A stretch of DNA of 64,000 bases from Saccharina japonica (Eukaryota; Sar; Phaeophyceae; Laminariales; Laminariaceae), in NCBI GenBank assembly GCA_008828725.1, contig MEHQ01001493.1, positions 370,884-434,883 on the forward strand. Direction: 5' to 3'. Below, in pieces: positions 27,095 to 38,734 of this stretch. Position numbers and translations under genes: made by a program. Position 1 is the first letter of the stretch. Each line of letters starts with the position of its first letter. Under the pieces are notes generated by a model. That model ran no database searches and had not been told where the DNA came from. It was given only the letters and a program-made list of their open reading frames with translations.

Positions 27095-27118
27095 AGCCTT
27101 AGGGTTAGGGTTTAGGGA
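27095..27118 (+). repeat. Short interstitial telomere-like run
   Basis: Reads TTAGGGTTAGGGTTTAGGG, mixing six- and seven-base telomere-type units, only about three units long. Probably incidental or left by end repair. Confidence 0.4.
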
Positions 27119-28411
27119 CTCTAAACAGGGTTTACAGGTTACGTACTGCTGTAGTTCTATTCGTGTCGTATACCTGGTACTGCTGTGACCTTCAACCATA
27201 GGGTCGACTACTGTAAGTTGTATCACAAATATCATAAATAATGTATGTACGAGGTATTATAAATTATAAATAATGTATGTATCATAAACTCCCCTCTCAA
27301 AAGGGGCCCCTACATCAGTACATCCCCTACATTCATTGCAGCTTTTCTAGGTGGTCGTCGTGTACATTTATCCCTTCGCTTCGATCGAACGAACACATCA
27401 AATAATAATACGAAGCGTTTCCAAGAGCAGTATCATACGTAGTCCTGAGTCCTGTTTTAAAATCTCGGCGCCGAGCATTCTCTTTGGGCAGTTCAGGGCA
27501 GTTGTTGTTGTTGTTGTTGTTGTTGCTGTTAATACTTATCATACCCGCCCCGGCCTTTTCACCAAATAAATGGTGTACTACAGCAGTAGCTGTACCTGGT
27601 ACTATTAATATTATTGTCCACGTGTACACTTACTAGTATGCTGTTATTTTCGGCCGTTGTTCGTTGCCTTTGGCAGTTGATACTCCGGAAAGACTGGCGT
27701 GTACCAGGTACAGCAGTACTCACTATAATCTATACATAATGGGCGGTTGATACTGGTGATGGCGCACACTCAGTAAGTACTCTCGGAACCTGTTTCATTC
27801 AAATGTGTTCACAGTATACTCAGTACCCAGAAAACTAGTACCTGGTGTATGATATGAGCCACACCTATCTCTTTCTGATGGTATCATAGTACCTGATGAT
27901 ATCCAACACTTCACATAAAGCCGCGTACTGGATATCAAGAAACGTGAGATGACTGATTCGAGCTGCCGGCTATATACCTGAAGGTCCTCTTAAAGTAATA
28001 CCCGCCCGCCTGCTAAAACAACACTCCCAGGTATTAATTATTATTCGTGACAACATATACACTGGCACAGCGGTGGTTGATGGCTCCGCTTGCTGCTGGC
28101 TTGATCCTGACAACCTGGACAAGAACATCGTGACATAGAGAATTCAAAACACGTGAAATATGGCGCAGCTGATGATCTGATGATGGTGCATGCGGAGCAA
28201 AAAACGGCTGTTTCTTTTTTCGTACCCTCAAGATGATTTTTGTTCGTTTTGGCTTCCTTCGTACTGTTGTAAAGTAGTAGTCTCCTACTATGCCATCCAC
28301 CCGGGCGTGTGCTTTTTTCAATACTCCAACACCCCGGTACAGAGCCATTGCTAGTACAGAACATATATACATTACGGGGATGGTACAAGTTTCGCCGGGC
28401 AGTTGGCGTAC

Positions 28412-31400
28412 CTGGAACCAGCTTTTGTTGACGTCGTCGACGGAAGTAGAGGAGACCACGACCGACACGTCCGCGACGTTGGCAGGGCAGCTCTCTGCTG
28501 TCTGTTTAAAAAGGGCGCACAGCGACAATCAAAACCCGGCGGATGTTAGGTGTATGTTGCCGGCATCCCCGTGTTGGACTAGACGGCTACGCGACCAATC
28601 CATCGGGGACGGAATGAGATTGGAGACACAGCAGTTGTTTGTTTGTTCGTCTTAATTGCTAACCCGCTCCCCTTGAACATACTGCGCTACAAGTACTCAT
28701 GTATGGCTACTACAGTAGATAATAAGCACATAGAGCCGTACGTATATGACTGCATTGTCTTGTATTTTAAGTCGATAGGAAACTCCTTACCAGCCAACAC
28801 CCGCGTACGGAAAACGACACTGGGCCCCAACTGCTGTGACATGAGGGGAACTACTCGCATGTACACCGTGCCACTGACCGAACCGGGGAAAACAGTTTTT
28901 TTTCGCGAGATCCTGCGCACACAGCCTACTGACTGCACTGCTTGCCCTCAAGGAGGAGTGCACTCACTACTGCTTGTCACTACTGAACTGTATTGTCACC
29001 ACTGCTGTACTGCTTGTACTACTCGTATTGGACATCGAACGAGAGTCGAGTTCGATGCGATACCGATAAACAAAAAAAAACGATAGGTGCGATTTCGATA
29101 TTTGATACATCAAATAGTTGGAATATTTCGTACATTATCTGCGCAAAAAACACGGGCATGCCAGGGGGGAAGGAGAGCAAAACACGGTCTTATATGTATG
29201 TATACATAAATCTATCTATCTTAGTTTTTTTTATCACATATGCACATCCTTTCGTCTGCGGATATCTCCCGCCTCTCTGACCGCCTCTCCGCGCGGTTTC
29301 TTCGCTGAGGCGTGCCCCCGCCTCGCCTGCAACGGCCGGGGTCGCGGATCCACCCGCTCGACATACGATATATCGAAAGTTGTATTTTTCAATGTATCGA
29401 ACAATTCGATACGATATCTCAACACCAAACAAACTCACCTTGTCTGCGTTTGTCGACTCGCTCTGGCTGCCCTTGGTCTCGATGGTGACGTTGTCCACCT
29501 GACTGCTCAAACCCTCCATTGTCGCCTTGTCGACCTTCGAAACCACGTCGCTCTCCGTGGCTCCTCCATTAGAGCCCAGAGCAGGCTGATACATTCATAT
29601 TACAGCAGTAATGGTGGTCATGGAGGCATGTGGGGTATTTCGGGTTGGCTTAAATCGGGGCTGAAATTGAAACCCCACCTTTCCACCGCTCTGTTTTCAA
29701 AATCAAAATCATTGGAGTCGCGGTGCAACGCGCAGTCTGCTGCACCTCGCAAAAGGCGTCGTCATGTATTGTATGACAGTACAACATCGTAGATACCCTG
29801 CTCGTACAAATGTTTGACCACATAGACTACATGGCGAGGCGCTTCGTCGTATTTTTGGTTTTATCGGTAATATTGTCTATTTCGTGCACGAGAGATTGTG
29901 CCACAGCCGACATCACCAAGAACAAGGCGTTTTGTATGCGGTCAGGACTTTCGAAGAATGGAACTCGTCGGATCTCCTTCGCAATCGTTCACTTACAGAG
30001 TAGGCGTTTCCCTACTAGGCTTGCCTGTGGTGTCGTGACTGCAGAACTAGCCGTGCCCAAAGCAGCAGTAGTCTTAGCCCCGGGGGTGTCGGACTTTGAT
30101 CGATCCACAGATGAATGTTCTTGGATTCCATTCCCATACCCACCCTACATACAGTAGACCACAGACAAAGGCGGGCAATTCCATGGAAATCGGGTATGTA
30201 TGTATGTATTGTACGTTTACGAAGAGCTGCTGAGCCGCTGATTGAGCTTTCGGTGATTTTAGTGACTATTCGTTCATCTGTGATGATTTATTAGTAACGT
30301 GCGGAAAGTTGCTCACGTGATCGCCATTTACTACATACCACGTGTTCTACTGCTGCATATCATAGCGGAATGTTTGTTCATCATGCATGCAGGATCAAGC
30401 CAGCACAGTCCAAAAAACAAGGGCTGCGCGCACCTGTACCATCTTGCCGTTTTCCGCGCCGAAAGTGATGCTGTTTGGGCTGGAAGTCGTACCGCGCTCC
30501 ATGATTCCGTGTGACCCAGCAGAAGACTGGATCCGACATCGGCATAGACACATGATGGGCACATTTGACATTTTACACGTTTGACAGTTGACCCCCGTAT
30601 CTGGTAATAACTGGTATCTAGCTCGTACACACATTATGGGTTAAACGGAGCCACACTTTCGAAGTCTTACATAACTGTAGCGAAAACTATTATTACACAC
30701 ATCTCGAGTCATGAGGGAATTACTGCCGTCATAATGCTCGACAAAATACTTGGTTGAGATGCCCTCGATAGTGTTCGACTTTGTATTATACATACTACTG
30801 TATATATACGACGGGGGTGGTATATATAATCAAGATATAATATATATATGCCGTCTTTGGCCTTGGTTCCGGGCTTGCGGGTCACGGCAAAGAAATTCCG
30901 TGCCGTAACATTATACTCAGCATGCCTGTCAACTTTGATTGACGTCTGGTCACCCGTACGGGCGTGTATTGATATTTTGAGGCATGCCTCGTAACCGTCG
31001 CAATTCCTTTCGACTCCGCGGTTGGTGGCACAGCTGGCCTCGCGACTGGCTCAGAAAGTGCACGGACTTACCTTTGTCATGACCGTCGTGTCGCCCGTGC
31101 CAACCTTTTCAGCTCCAAACGTTATCGACTTTGATTGATCCACAGGCAGGCGTTCCTGAATTCCATGTGAACCCTTTTACGAGGCAGCAGGAGGAAAGGG
31201 CGTGGGGTCAAGCGTGCGATGGGGGAGCATACTGCTGATATGTTTTTTTCTCCGCGATTCCGTCGGGAAATTATTTTTTCATGTCTAAATGTAAGCTACG
31301 TACCGCCAGGACTCCAAACAACAGGAATAATTAGTATTTATAGCACAGAGCACAGAGCAATCGGTTTTGCTTACCTTTGCCATCATGCCCATGAAGCTCG

Positions 31401-34367
31401 TGTCTCCTTTGCCAGCATTCTCAGCACCAAAAGTTATTCCCGTCTTGGCAATCTATTCATAAGGATGCATTCACGCGGGGGGGACACTATTACATTTGAC
31501 GGCATGATCAAGAATGGACCGTGCCGCATATGGCCTGCGTATAGCACGTGTGATACTATTGTTTACTATTATTAATAGTATACTATTCGTATACTATATT
31601 AGTATAATATTCGTATACCATACTATTAATAAGATAACACACATCCTCGGACGAATGTGTTATTGTTAAGCTGCTTTTCTCGACAACGGGGAGAGTGCAA
31701 ACGCCTACGTACGCATATATAGATGCGTCTATGGAAAAATCGCGACAAGTTTTTTTCAAAGCCACCGTTTTCGCTATTTCAAACATGTGTGCTCCCCATG
31801 TTCTGGAAAAAAAAAAGTCGGAAATGCATCCCAGGTTGTGTGTTATCAAATCACTCAATTACAGTACACGGTCTAATTATTTCGGGACCCGGGTACAACC
31901 ATCAAACACGTGCCTTCGTAGTACGTAAATAGTAAATAGAAGCGCGGACCCACTAACCGTGTAAGGATGGGCGAGTACTAATATTGAATATAAATTATTG
32001 ATAGTGTCATGCGCGAGCGTGTTGTACAACCCTTTGCGTTTTTTTGTCGGGCACTGAAAATTATCATCCCCTGATCCAGCAGCACCGGGGTGCGGCATGT
32101 GGCCCATGCAGCAGGCTTCATTTGTTTCAAATCCGTTTTCTCCTCTGAATTCCCTGTGATTTAGACTAAAAAAAAAGAAAAAAAAGGGTTAACAAAGTAC
32201 GAAGTTGCTCCAAGTGGCGCGCTCCTGGGGTGAGCGCTGTACACAAAGTCGGAGTCGGAACATTCGTAGTGCGGTGTTCTTTATACGGTACTATTCATAG
32301 GTAAATTACAACGGGTACCACAACGATACGTCCTCCTCCATTCTCCACCCCTCCAACTCCATACCTGTGTACGCTCCATGCATTGAGCCGACCCCATGGA
32401 TATCTTCGAAAACGACGCGTTGACCCGTGCCTGCTGCTTCTGCTGATCGTTGAACACCCGCTTGTTTGCCTGATGATTTGCCACATTTGCAGCCAAGCAA
32501 GTGTACAAGGGGTCGTTCGAAGAACATGGATGGGATGGATGGAGCAAAACCTTTAGTAAATAACGAGATGTATACCACTGCTGCTGTAGTCCCGTCCCGC
32601 CCACCGTTTGAATCACATCGTCACCTTTTTCGAGCACCACGCACCACGTACCATGTACCACGCACATACATGTGGGGTACCAGCAGATGGTTGATGGTTG
32701 GTTGCCTATCGATAATCAGCTGTTTTAGATAAATCCAACAGTCTTCTCAAACAGACCAATACAGTAAAACAGCACCATTCCCTGTGATGCGTATTATTAC
32801 AGTACCAAATATGTACCTTGTGAAGCTTCGCTCCAAGATGAGGTCCTGGGAAATCCGGGCAGGTTTGTTGTACAGACGACCCTAGCGCAAACACACATCG
32901 GACCACAAGGCCCAGGTCCTTGTTCTCGAAGAGGTCGACTGTCTCGAAGAGCGAGTGCTCTGCAACTCCCAAAGTGCGGCATGCCTGTCCATACAATGTC
33001 CAAACCAAACGCACATTTGAAGGGAATGTCTCTCGTTATATATACGTAGCCTGGTATGTCATTATTTTTCTCTATAGAAGATATACTACTCAAGTGCCGT
33101 GAGCAGCTTTGGTGGTGGACTTATTTTATCACACATGCTCTCTGGTGTTTGTAATATTCGACAATGAAGTGTAAATATCCCTATCTCACTGTGAGCCCCC
33201 ACCACCCCCCCCACACGCGCGCGTATTATTGTCCCGCCGTCCTGTCGTTCTGGACTGCTGTTCAAGAAGCGTATCTCAGCCGGAAGTATATAAATACAGC
33301 AGTATTACGAGTTATAGTAACATTTGTAGATCTACTCTACGAGTATCTACTCCTATTATTCTAAGAATAGTGCTACTGTGCAGGCTTCACTCCTCGGCTT
33401 CGCTTACTTTATACTCGTAGCTTGGCTGTCAATTACATGGCATACTTTACGATTTCGTTAGAGGAGTACGTAGTACTGACTGTGTTAATATTATACACTT
33501 GTTGGTTCCACAACCTTCTTTCTCGATACTGTGGTACTTGGAGGTTTAATCTCGGTCTACCGTAACATATCTCGCCTTCAAGAAGTTGCTGATGTTCTCC
33601 ATCTGCTTGAAGGGCATTCTCGATTCGTTCACTCGCTTCACACTCCCGGGGGCTATGCAGTTCACAAGTTTGCACAGCAGAACGCCGTTCCGCAAGGCTT
33701 CTCCGAACGGGCCGGCACATGGCTCCTTTGTGATCGTCTCGATCCACCCCTGCGCGGTTCATACGGCAGCAGTTTGGCGATTTAGCACGCACCAAAACGC
33801 TTACCGGTATAGACTACTGTAGTCTACCAGTATGTACAGCAGTTTGTATCGTATTGGCGATGCAATTTGCCTCTGACAGACAGTTTACAAAGAGACATGC
33901 TGTAGGTTGTGATGATGCTGACGACGATGATAGCAAAAGCGTTCGGCGAGCATGCATCTCAACGGAAGGAGGGACAATGATGATCCACTATCTGTACGTA
34001 CGTTCGGACACTACGTACTCGTATGCTGATGTTGCTTGTGCTGTCACAGGCACTCCAAAACCTCTCGCCGATCTATCATACGAGATAATTCATTCAATCC
34101 AGCCGAATCCAACAACGGCACCCACTCGCAGTTGGGCCGATCGAGTAGAGTCGACCCGGGAACAATCGAGGCACGGAAAGAGAGAGCAAGCGATAACCAC
34201 GCCCATAGAGAAGCGGTTTCGACCAGGTTTGGCTTCTCGTATGTACGCACCCTTGCTTCGTCCTCGGCGCCGTGGTCGTACTTCGCTTCCCTTTGACGAG
34301 CAAGTTCAGCGTCAAGCCCGAAGCCACCCCCTCGAGCCCCGACCGTCTGCCGGTCAAACTCCGCCAT
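28412..34367 (-). CDS. Calponin-type CH-domain protein with ITFGAE repeats
   Basis: A probable actin-binding protein. Exons in transcript order are 34251-34367, 33576-33749, 32817-32984, 32365-32469, 31375-31452, 31072-31173, 30434-30526, 29439-29585 and 28412-28501, all phase 0, giving about 358 aa before an unplaced 3' end. Exon 1 starts MAEFDRQTVGARGGGFGLDA after ATG. Exons 2-3 are a single calponin/transgelin CH domain (residues about 40-150): GPFGEALRNGVLLCKLVN, MPFKQMENISNFLK, ACRTLGV, FETVDLFENKDL. Exon 4 continues with ANKRVFNDQQ, as in calponin-family proteins. Exons 5, 6 and 7 each carry one repeat around ITFGAE(N/K), with preceding MER/QER words (GSHGIQER, GSHGIMER); these may be equivalents of calponin-like repeats. 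Exons 8-9 are Ser/Thr-rich and less certain. The exon 2 donor appears to be GC (AAG|GCGAGA). Alternative: a GT donor 9 bases on would add ARY inside a conserved motif. Confidence 0.82.
30040..30150 (-). pseudogene. Decayed copy of the ITFGAE repeat exon
   Basis: The minus strand reads GGAATCCAAGAACATTCATC then TGTGGATCGATCAAAGTC. It is clearly related to exon 31072-31173, which has GGAATTCAGGAACG and TGTGGATCAATCAAAGTC. The downstream half is diverged, the ITFGAE core is lost and no matching donor is seen. It lies in an intron of the same gene and is best read as a dead duplicate exon. Confidence 0.55.
30870..30985 (-). pseudogene. Second, weaker relic of the repeat exon
   Basis: The minus strand has GTCAATCAAAGTTGACAGG and later TTACGGCACGG, which line up loosely with exon 31072-31173 directly upstream in the transcript. 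Similarity is patchy, so the relic status is tentative. Confidence 0.3.
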
Positions 34368-37300
34368 CTCAAAGAACTGCTCGTCGTCCTGCCGTGAAGC
34401 TTCTGAAACGTACTGCTAACTGCTGTAGTGTGTCTCGCTTCTCCAACTCGCTTCCTGATACTCTGTAGTGAGCGCCGCTTATGACAGCTCGAGAACTTAA
34501 CGCCGACGTCGGAACAACTGCAGCGATGATTGGAACCCGACTTGTTGCGCCCGCTGACGAGGGTGTAGTGAGTAATGATGGTGCGATGGTGTGATAAATT
34601 CACAGAAGAAAATGCGCCGTAGATTTAGGCAACAAAAAAATGCGGCGAGAATACGCATTTGGCCGTACGAACAGACTGGACTGTCAGGTTGTCAGATTAT
34701 CATATTTTCGCCGCAACCATGTTACCTGTCTGATGCCTGATGCCTGATGCCTGAGACCTGAGACCTGAGACCGTACGTAGACGCGACCCCTTGCATCTTG
34801 TAGCTGCACCCGTACCAGGTATATACATGTATAGCCTCTGCTGTACCACACGTCGACAGCAACTGCTATCTCGTACGTCCAATGTGCAGAGGGCTCTTTT
34901 TGTTCCCGCGGTCTTCTTTGGGAGTGGTGCTTATGAGTGATCAACGTTGAAGCTCTTTTATGCTATGATACACATCGTCCGTTGGCAAGGATAACAATGA
35001 TGATCGATAGGACGCTGGAGAACGCTCTAGGGCATCGGCGTCAGGCTTGGGGAGGCACTTCGTACTATTTACTCTGTTGGATCGATTCGGGTACGTATAT
35101 ACAAGGTCCTTTTTTCATCGTATCTTCGCGAATCCAAACTCGTTTTCTTCGTATTTACAAGGTTTATTGTACAGCAGCAGTAGTACGAGACCCAGGTACT
35201 ACGTACCATATCAGTGTCTCTGAACTGATGATGTTGTACTCGTATGCATGTTGTATGATATGCTATGATATGAATGCACTACGGCAGGTACATGCAGCGG
35301 TAGAGATACATATATACCACTATGCACCATCCCAATTGAGTTGGAACCGTTGGCTGCCTTGTACCATATGTGGTTTCTTTCGTGTTTTAGCTTGGCAAAC
35401 CAGGGAGGAAAACGCGAGGCCGCCCACGGTAGGCACCTACCTGCGCTGCCTACGGTAGATACGGTAGATACCAGTGTACCTATGTATATAGATACCGCCG
35501 TTGGGAACGATGGCTTGTTCTGGTCTGGGGCGTGGGTCAATTAGGGTCAATACAACCCCCACCTCATCGCACTCGTACCGTAGGATTCTGCAAAAAATAG
35601 ACAAACCGCACTTGCTTTTCGGTTCGGTTCTATGATACACCGCGTGCAATTGCTTGCACGACTATTAATACGTATTGTATGTACGACTGCTGCTTTTATG
35701 TATTCCAAATCAATCCGTACGGGGGGTTACTTCTTACTTACGTACGTACGGTATCTCGTTCTCTTACACTCGCGCACTTGTTCGGCAGCACTATATAATG
35801 TGCATGGCGTCTGTGGTCTCTACTTATACTACAGTAGTAATATTAACACACACAGCTAGCAGTATGTCTCAATACCGTGCTGGTTTTGGGCCACCGACCT
35901 TAACAACATATCGTTGCTGCCGGTACAATACACGTAATAACTGCTATGTCTCGTACTGGCTATACATATAAAGCGTGTGCATGCATAGAAGAGTTAATAT
36001 CAGAGCTTTACAGCACCAGACCCCAGCCACCAGTACCCAGAATTGGAAACAATACGGGTAAATAATGATGTTGTCACGTACAGCAGTAATGTAGTATTAA
36101 TAGTAGATCGAAAGGCTCTCGCTCGTCATCATGATGCTGGTACATATCATATGATACCACATATCATACCAGGTATATATTATTTTACGGTGGTGCAGGG
36201 TGGTGAAGAAAAGTCTTACCGTTTTTTTTTTTTAGTTTGAGAAGTTGTGCGCCTGTTGGCAGTGAGTGATGTAGTAGTGTAGTGATGTAGTGATGTAGTG
36301 ATGCAGTGATGCAGTGATGATGTGTTCTGTAGTGGCGGGTGCTGATTTTTTTTTTTTGGCATTGCACGCGACAGCTACTACTGCTGTACTGCTGTAGCTC
36401 TTCTTACAGCAGTAGAGCTGATAATATTCCTGCTCTGAGTTAGTTCTGAACATTGATACGATAATTCAGCGACGTCCCGACGCGTGAGGTCGATTGACCC
36501 AAGATTTTCCAGTTTTCAGTCAAACCTGCCGACAAGTCAAGCCAAAGTGTGTGTGTGTCATGCGTTTTTTGTCTACTACTGTACGGTAGTACTCGTACTG
36601 ACTGCATGTATACTGCTTTTAATAGAGAACAAAAAACATTTATTTATTGTTCTCGTACCTCTGGTATTTGGTTCGATATCTTCAAGTTTTCAGGTCAGCT
36701 CGGAGAAACTCTACGCTCAGCGGCACTCTAAATAACAAGCTGTAAGTACAACCGCACGCTGTGGCAACCGGTGTCATACCCCCCCCCCCCCCCGCCGATA
36801 CCTTCCTTGGTTTTTATCGTGCATGGGTGCGCGGCATACTCACAGCCTTCCGTCTGTCATGGATTATCATGTGTTGACGAAATGTGAGTGCTGCTTATAG
36901 TATCACTACTATCCATAGACTGCTATACGGTCCATACGTACAAGGCCAACATCAAGAACACTAAGATTTCTCACTTCGAATTCGTTCAGCGTTCCCGACC
37001 CGAAACGATGGCCCGCAGCTTGCGTCGGATTGTACTGATCATCCTGCCGCCTCCCCCTCTCTCATCGCGGGGGGTCATTCCGGTATGTCAGTCGTGTATA
37101 CTGAGGCGCAGGTCTGTAGTTTGTCGTATTAAACCGTTTTCAGAATGCAGCCACCCCTGCCCCCTCCGCCGCCCCTCGCCGGGGGTGTGGGGACAGCTTG
37201 GGTTCTTCCGCTTTCCGTATGCCTTTTCACCTCGCCCTGTCCCGTCGCTGGGGATGTAGCGATAGCTTATGTCTTTTTTCTGTCAAGAATGCACCCCCCC

Positions 37301-37581
37301 CCCCCCCCGCCCCGACTACTACCATGCATGACATGAGTAACCCCTGCTCACCCCGTCCCGAAAGGTGCGTGGATCAATGCTAATACTTTAGGCACTTCAA
37401 CCAAATAGTGCGGCCCCGCCCCCCCCCGCGCTTCGCTGGGGATGCTTGGAGCAGCTTGGTGTCTGAAAAAATTTGAGCCCCTTGAGGGTAAGCTTTCTGT
37501 CCTTTCCCTCTTTCTCCTGTTGACCTTTCCTTTAGGGGCTTCGGAGGATGTAACCTCGTTAGAGTAGAGGTGTGTATCTGT
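34368..37581. other. Spacer upstream of the CH gene; no confident gene
   Basis: Contains many CAGCAGTA, TACCAGGTA and CTATTAATAG words, a GTAGTGATGTAGTGAT-like minisatellite at about 36268-36322, and C runs at 36778-36793 and 37294-37308. A plus-strand stretch at about 36950-37083, ending at a GTATGT donor and followed by a TTTTCAG acceptor at 37142, could be exonic. It matches no family I recognise and was not called. Confidence 0.4.
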
Positions 37582-37655
37582 GGGGGGTGCGCTCATGTCG
37601 TGCACGGCCGAAGTCGTATGAGCCATTAGACCCTCGCATCCCTTACATGTGGGAC
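37582..37655 (-). mobile_element. Truncated SINE 3' end with G/C run
   Basis: On the plus strand a G run is followed by CGTGCACGGCCGAAGTCGTA and AGACCCTCGCATCCC, which match the 3' half of the SINE copies at 41310 and 48601 (minus orientation). It breaks off at GGGAC, exactly where the left 5.3-kb duplicate begins with eight G. Confidence 0.6.
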
Positions 37656-38734
37656 GGGGGGGGTGGGTTATAAGGAGTTGCATGTTACGTAGATTCATGT
37701 TCTAGTTCGTGATACCGGTATATCTCCGAAAATTCACTGTTTCTTCTCCTACGGCTCATCAGGCTGGCCTAATGCTAAGGCCCTGCTCTGGAAGGCCGGT
37801 AAACCCCGAGAGCTTGGAGTACCTTTGGAGCACACGGGAAGATGATGGCGTGTTGCTTGGAAGGACGTACATATTATACGTACAATGTAGTAGGTGTTGT
37901 ATGATACGTACTTGTAACAAGGTTTCAGGGCGAGGCAAGGACCACGTTATCCGTTTCTCAGCTCTATTTTGCTCTTGGGTAGGATAAGGCAAACACGGAT
38001 CGTCCAAAGAAGCACACAACACACGTCAGCGACAACGCGAGGCCTGCTGAATACGCAAGCCTTGGAATGGATACGTGCGTGTGCCATGCACTCACTTTAC
38101 ACTTAAAGTCTTGCTGGGCAGTGCTTTCAGCGCATATTACTCATCAACGCCATTGACGCAATTTCAGAGACGAGACGCGTGACGTGTCATTGTAATACGG
38201 TAGTAGGAAATAGTTTTCCGATATTTGCGTTCGCGTCTAAACTGCTCAACTCAGTCAAATGTTGCCCGGGCCCGCAAAGACCACCACCGTGTGCGGTGAC
38301 CGGCCGTGGATAAATCAGGCTCGTAGAGCCCTATCGACGTACAGGACTTCTACAAGTACGTGGGTTATTGCAATTACTTAATGCGAAAAAACAACACAAA
38401 ACGACAAAAGTGGAGATACATCAGGATGATATTCGGAGTTGAGCTTGGTGCATACATATCCGTTTTTGCTTCCCTTGTTTTCTTCTTCTTTCTGGCAATA
38501 CTTGTTTCTGAGAGGTCAATCTTGAAGCTCATGCTCATGCTCCACATTGATTGGCGGATGGAAAACAGAATAAAAATACTGTGCATAGCTTCGGTCTAGA
38601 AATAGTTCCAGGCTCTAAAGAGCTACAGCTAGAACTAATTAAGCTATTACTGCTTAATGGACGTATTTTATTCCCAGATATTAACTTTCCATCCAACAGT
38701 GCATATCGCAGGTTTCAATAATGGTATACCGGGT

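Noticed and set aside
28643-29086. 147-codon plus-strand frame and an overlapping minus frame
   Set aside because: They fall inside an intron of the CH gene, with no recognisable domain and no good splice context.
33854-34468. 204-codon plus-strand open frame
   Set aside because: It overlaps exon 1 of the CH-protein gene on the other strand, which has clear family similarity and splice signals.
36484-36735. Small hydrophobic frame ending AQRHSK
   Set aside because: Short, no ATG with context, and no partner exon; chance cannot be excluded.
36950-37400. Possible plus-strand exons (frame with ISHFEFVQRSRPETMARSL and a following Pro-rich frame)
   Set aside because: Splice-like edges exist, but the protein is unrecognised and ends in low-complexity Pro runs over C tracts; support is insufficient.
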